Origin: a bacterium
GTDB lineage: Bacteria > UBA9089 > UBA9088
NCBI GenBank assembly: GCA_003498085.1
Contig: DNCM01000165.1
Location: forward strand, 1 to 16,628
Direction of reading: 5' to 3'
Length of the DNA stretch: 16,628 nt
Position 1 is the stretch's first letter; every line of letters starts with the position of its first letter. Positions 12,861 through 16,628 of this stretch are shown one piece after another. The translations under genes and the position numbers were made by a program. The notes under the pieces were generated by a model. That model worked only from the letters and a program-made list of their open reading frames with translations, did not search any database and was not told the DNA's origin.

Positions 12861-15800
12861 TTATTGCTTGATTATTACCATTTTCTTCTTTGTTGTTTCT
12901 ACTTTATTTGGATATTCTACTGTTAGTTTGTAGATATAAAGACCTGTCCCAAGTTTTGCTCCATCCTTGTTTGTACATCCCCAGGGACCAATGATTTTTT
13001 CTCCGCCCTCATCAAACGATTCTTCACAATCCCAGACAAGCTCTCCAGTAATTGTATAAACCTTTATTAAAACCTTTGCTCTTTCTGTAAGATAGAGCCT
13101 AAAATGAACCCTTCCTTTTGCTGGATTTGGAATGGTATAAGCCGATTTCTCAACCTTTGTTTCTTCGGTTTCAACAACATCTAATTCGTAACTAGATGTC
13201 CCCCAATTTCCATTGTTGTCAACAGCAGTAATATAATAACTTATCCTACCACTTTTAATTTGTCCAGGAATTGTGCCCTCAAACCTGTTATTATCCTTAT
13301 AATCCATAGGTATAGCTAGTAAGGTAGGTGAACCAATAGGGTAATAATAAAGTGTTGTGCTTCCTACTTTAAGCCCACTTGCATCTGTTATTGTTGCAAT
13401 TATTAATATATCTTTGCCAACCAAAGCAACGGATGGTCGTGTGTGATAGATTTTTGGCGCATCTAACTCATCATACATTATGGCATACATATTTTTCATT
13501 TGAGTATTTTCAGGAATTTTAAGAATAATCTTTGAAGGGTAAACATCTCCACCAAGTTTTGACCAAGAGCTTCCACTTCCAAATATTGCAAGTTTTTTCC
13601 AAGAGACACCTTCTGGAAGCTTATCGTAATAAAGAATAAGAGTTACTGGTTTATCAAAATATCTTTGGTAAAGACTTTTTCCATCATAGCAAAATGTAGC
13701 AACCGAACCAATTAACATATGTTGTGGATGTCCACCTGGATCGGGAATGAATCTTATAGAAACTGTATCTGTTGAAACAGGGATGTCAGGTAAAATCTTT
13801 GCACCAAATGGAATGATAAGATAGGGCTTTACAGCTAAAACAACCTTTATCTCTTCTGGAATGACGAATGACCAGCTAGTCTCTGTCAAATTTCCATTAA
13901 GGTCGCATGCAATAACCTTCACAGTATATGTACCTGAATCCATCAGTGGCGAAACAGGTGTTCCCCTTAATATACCTGTATTTGGTCCTATTTTCTCATG
14001 AGATTCTGTTAATGAGTAAAGAACTCCATCTTTTTCTAAAGACATAGAGCACCTTCCCCAGTCTATCTTGCTCTCGCCCCTTCCTATCTCAGAAATATTT
14101 ACCGATATTGTTCCCTTCCATGGTGCAGTTACTGTTCCAGTTGGCTCTGGATTAGATATAATTGGTGGAAGGTTGTCATAAATAGTGAATGTTACTAGAT
14201 ATTTTCCGCTATTCTCCCAATTATCAATAGCTGTTGCCTCTATAGTGTAAACTCCTGGTATATCTAGTGGTTTAGAAAGTTTTAAGTATATTGTATCCTT
14301 TCCGTTGTTTGTCAAAACTCCAGGAATTTCATTATTGTCACTACCAAAAAGCACAATTTTTGAACGATTGAGGTCTATACCTGATGGATCATCAAGCCTT
14401 GCCCATACCTTCCAAACATCGCCTGGGTTCCTACGATCACCCTGTTTTGGAAATGTAGTTATACTCGGCGCATCAATATCCATAGATACCTTTTTATCTT
14501 TCCTTATCTTAAACGGTGTATCAACAACATTTGAATAAAGTTTACCATGTTTCCCATAACGGGGCTCTGCATGCCAACGCCCTGAATCTGGTGGGCTCTC
14601 TATCCATCCTAGACTAACAAGCTCTCCCGATGTCCTTGCAATATAGACATCTGGTGGATGTTTCCAGTCTATTATACCATATTCATATTCATAATAATAT
14701 CTTCCTTTTTTATCCTTTAGGAATGGGACAAGATTTCCATAATCATTTGTTGTGTCTTCATCACCCTTTATTTTCTCCCACTTCCTTATATTTTCTTCTT
14801 TGTAATTTGGTGAACCCCGCAACCATGGATCTATATCCCGACCCGAGCTCATATCTGGATAGTTCTCAAGTGTTATTTCCTCTCCTGTTTTACTGAACAG
14901 TTCGAGGTGAAGGAGGCAATATGGGAACTTAAGATGGTCTATGTATTGCTTGAAATCAAAACCAAGATTTTCAAGTTGTCTATCTGTTGGTGGTTTTTTA
15001 TCTGGCTCTGTTTCTAGATATACGGTAAATTTTATGAGAAAATCAAGGGATTCAGGAGATTCATCTGTTTTTCCAGATGAAACTATAATATCTCTTACTC
15101 TCATAATAACATAGCTTACTATTATCTCACTCCTTTCCTCTGATTTATTTCCTGCTTTATCTTCTGCAATAATAATACAATAATACCTTCCATCGGAAAC
15201 TATTTCTCCATACTCATCCTTTCCATCCCATATATTTATATTGCCGCCAGCTCTCGGCTCTGGTGGCCTGATTGTCTTTATTAAATCGAATGCCCTACTG
15301 ATTTTTATCGTTACAAGGGCATCCTCTGAAAGTTCGTATCTTATATTTAAATTCCCAAGATAAGGATTATATGGGGATGGGCCAATAAAGATATTTTCTA
15401 TACTAGGTGGAGACCCATCAAGGCTTATAGTGATTCTTTCATCTTTCCATGGACTATTTTTTGCCTTTTCTCTGTTATATGTAAAGTGGCAGTATATTGG
15501 ACTGTTTGTAGTATTTTCTTTTTTAACAATATAAGTTCCCCAATAAATACCATCTCCTGCAATATCATATTCAGAAATACCATTGTCATAAAGGGTTATA
15601 TCACCTACTATTGCCCCAATCTGACCTACTGCATTACCACCTGTTGCCCATAAGACATCCTCTACAGTTAGCCCTTCAATTTTTGTATAGTCAGAGACAA
15701 AGGGTCCAGAATAAAGATTTCTGTTTGATATTGTAAATTTGCCATTCTCTGTTGCAGAACCAAGCCAGACTCTTTCTTTGTCAAAAACAAAGATATAACT

Positions 15801-16628
15801 TTCTGCACTTATATCTTCTGATGAAATAACAAGACTTTCTGTTGTCTTCGTTGAAATTGTAAAGTCTGAAATTGTCTTTTGTGATTTTACTGCAGAAAGG
15901 GTGATATAGAGCCTGTCACCTTCTTTTAAAACACCCTTTAATGCCCAGGCTTCCTTTATGGATATATTTCTATAATCATAAATAGGCTCTCCACAGCAAA
16001 GGACACTATTATCAAGAACAACAGTCTTTTCTTCTACTTCTACAACCCAAATATGACCAGAAACTGACTTTACTTTAACCTTCTGTTTGGGTTTGAAAAA
16101 TTCATCCGGCCATTTAAGAATTAAGTTTACTGTTGTTGATGATGATACAATCTCATATGATAGTTTTGGCCTATTTTCTTTTTCTGGAAGTATTCCAATC
16201 CTTGTAATGTATGATAGTGTAATAGGATTATCCATTCTTCCATCAACACTTATGGTTCTAAGTTGAATACCGTTGTTTATCCCAGGGTTTCCAGCAAGAT
16301 CTACAATTGAGCCAGAGACACTCCAAGCTCCATAATCCTTATCCTTTATTGTATATGAACCATACCATAGTTTATCCTTTCCATCAAGTTGTATTCTTAT
16401 CGTATCTTTAAGTATGATCTCTGCCTTTTCTATAGGCTCATCTGCCTTTAAGCGGAATACGATTACCTCGTCCCTATAAAATATCTTTCCGCCTGTATTG
16501 TCGGTAATTTCAATGATTGTTGGAAAAGCGTTGTCTATTGCAACAATCTTTGTTCTTGTTTCTGTGTTTCCAACCTTATCTTCGGATTTTATTTCGATTG
16601 TATGTGTTCCTTCAAGAAATCCAGCTCC
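12861..16628 (-). CDS. Giant secreted Ig/FlgD-like multidomain protein with C-terminal sorting-type module (N-terminus outside window)
   Basis: The frame is open from the window edge to the stop at 12861, at least 1255 residues; the internal Met at 16235 is not the start, since coding continues 131 codons upstream. Ig-like bacterial modules recur, marked by D-x-x-GN turns: EDKVGNTET, VDLAGNPG, AEDKAGNKSEE, ACDLNGNLTET and AVDNNGNWGTSS. A FlgD-like module is near 412-507 (PSPYNPYLGNLNIRYELSED ... WDGKDEYGEIVSDGRYYCII). A second FlgD-like module ends the protein (1161-1255: IPNPAKGRVHFRLYL, VYTITGELVW, KDGAKLGTGLYIYKL, KKMVIIKQ), resembling type A type-IX sorting domains. A Trp/Tyr-rich stretch near 590-700 is not Ig-like and I do not recognise it. 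It is likely a surface or extracellular protein. The PorV-like gene follows 12 nt downstream in the same unit. Confidence 0.8.
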   Translation of the reverse strand, partial: GAGFLEGTHTIEIKSEDKVGNTETRTKIVAIDNAFPTIIEITDNTGGKIFYRDEVIVFRLKADEPIEKAEIILKDTIRIQLDGKDKLWYGSYTIKDKDYGAWSVSGSIVDLAGNPGINNGIQLRTISVDGRMDNPITLSYITRIGILPEKENRPKLSYEIVSSSTTVNLILKWPDEFFKPKQKVKVKSVSGHIWVVEVEEKTVVLDNSVLCCGEPIYDYRNISIKEAWALKGVLKEGDRLYITLSAVKSQKTISDFTISTKTTESLVISSEDISAESYIFVFDKERVWLGSATENGKFTISNRNLYSGPFVSDYTKIEGLTVEDVLWATGGNAVGQIGAIVGDITLYDNGISEYDIAGDGIYWGTYIVKKENTTNSPIYCHFTYNREKAKNSPWKDERITISLDGSPPSIENIFIGPSPYNPYLGNLNIRYELSEDALVTIKISRAFDLIKTIRPPEPRAGGNINIWDGKDEYGEIVSDGRYYCIIIAEDKAGNKSEERSEIIVSYVIMRVRDIIVSSGKTDESPESLDFLIKFTVYLETEPDKKPPTDRQLENLGFDFKQYIDHLKFPYCLLHLELFSKTGEEITLENYPDMSSGRDIDPWLRGSPNYKEENIRKWEKIKGDEDTTNDYGNLVPFLKDKKGRYYYEYEYGIIDWKHPPDVYIARTSGELVSLGWIESPPDSGRWHAEPRYGKHGKLYSNVVDTPFKIRKDKKVSMDIDAPSITTFPKQGDRRNPGDVWKVWARLDDPSGIDLNRSKIVLFGSDNNEIPGVLTNNGKDTIYLKLSKPLDIPGVYTIEATAIDNWENSGKYLVTFTIYDNLPPIISNPEPTGTVTAPWKGTISVNISEIGRGESKIDWGRCSMSLEKDGVLYSLTESHEKIGPNTGILRGTPVSPLMDSGTYTVKVIACDLNGNLTETSWSFVIPEEIKVVLAVKPYLIIPFGAKILPDIPVSTDTVSIRFIPDPGGHPQHMLIGSVATFCYDGKSLYQRYFDKPVTLILYYDKLPEGVSWKKLAIFGSGSSWSKLGGDVYPSKIILKIPENTQMKNMYAIMYDELDAPKIYHTRPSVALVGKDILIIATITDASGLKVGSTTLYYYPIGSPTLLAIPMDYKDNNRFEGTIPGQIKSGRISYYITAVDNNGNWGTSSYELDVVETEETKVEKSAYTIPNPAKGRVHFRLYLTERAKVLIKVYTITGELVWDCEESFDEGGEKIIGPWGCTNKDGAKLGTGLYIYKLTVEYPNKVETTKKKMVIIKQ

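Noticed and set aside
14630..14896. Plus-strand open frame opposite the giant gene, and similar antisense frames elsewhere (e.g. 5063-5566, 6272-6637, 11959-12241)
   Set aside because: All are opposite clear coding genes, have low-complexity or Ser/Pro/Phe-rich translations, and no family signal or promoter.
16233..16235. Met at 16235 as the start of the giant protein
   Set aside because: The same frame stays open to the window edge for 131 more codons with Ig-like content (DKVGNTET, VDLAGNPG), so the true start is outside.
1..16628. tRNA, rRNA, CRISPR array, IS element or prophage
   Set aside because: No cloverleaf-like segments, regularly spaced repeats, transposase motifs or terminal inverted repeats were seen by eye; a dedicated scan (tRNAscan-SE, Infernal) was not possible.

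Overview
The window reads as a stretch of chromosome from an AT-rich, Gram-negative-type bacterium, probably from an uncultured lineage. The Gram-negative call rests on lpxK (lipid A kinase), a PorV/PorQ-type outer-membrane protein and a very large secreted-type protein with FlgD-like/type IX-like C-terminal modules. Arginine is mostly AGA/AGG, ATA is common for Ile, and ThyX replaces ThyA. These traits would fit a candidate phylum near the FCB group or WOR-3/Omnitrophota-like lineages, perhaps thermophilic, but that placement is inference. No tRNA, rRNA, CRISPR array, IS element or convincing intrinsic terminator was seen.

Layout. 1-1614 (minus): hisA followed by an overlapping murA that runs off the left edge. 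1615-1757: a divergent promoter region. 1758-2711 (plus): lpxK. 2712-3821: an AT-rich spacer, a small unknown ORF and a two-gene MNT nucleotidyltransferase/HEPN pair (type VII toxin-antitoxin-like). 3912-4850: one continuous ORF that fuses dephospho-CoA kinase (CoaE) to a complete archease domain. 4889-7557: secG, an ABC-type extracellular solute-binding protein and thyX in a tight cluster. 7624-9024: an exported-looking TPR protein. 9060-11121: atpD, a very short atpC and a PTS IIA-like gene joined by ATGA overlaps. 11110-16628 (minus): a giant Ig/FlgD-like protein (N-terminus beyond the right edge), a PorV-like barrel protein, and panC, whose 3' end overlaps the 3' end of the IIA gene.

The most striking shared signal is regulatory. 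Genes that begin transcription units (hisA, lpxK, secG, the TPR gene) have near-consensus -35/-10 boxes with 17-18 bp spacers, and the start codon lies only 6-7 nt after the -10 box. The predicted transcription start therefore coincides with the start codon, giving leaderless mRNAs; atpD has a leader of only about 3 nt. Several downstream genes in operons (thyX, the PorV-like gene, HEPN, murA) instead have Shine-Dalgarno sequences, while others (SBP, atpC, IIA) rely on overlap or near-overlap. The same rule corrects the TPR gene start to 7624. The second notable item is the CoaE-archease fusion, which joins coenzyme A synthesis to the RtcB RNA-ligase cofactor family in one polypeptide. Other points are the truncated epsilon subunit, the PTS IIA gene at the end of the atpDC operon, and a HEPN protein without the usual R-X4-6-H motif.
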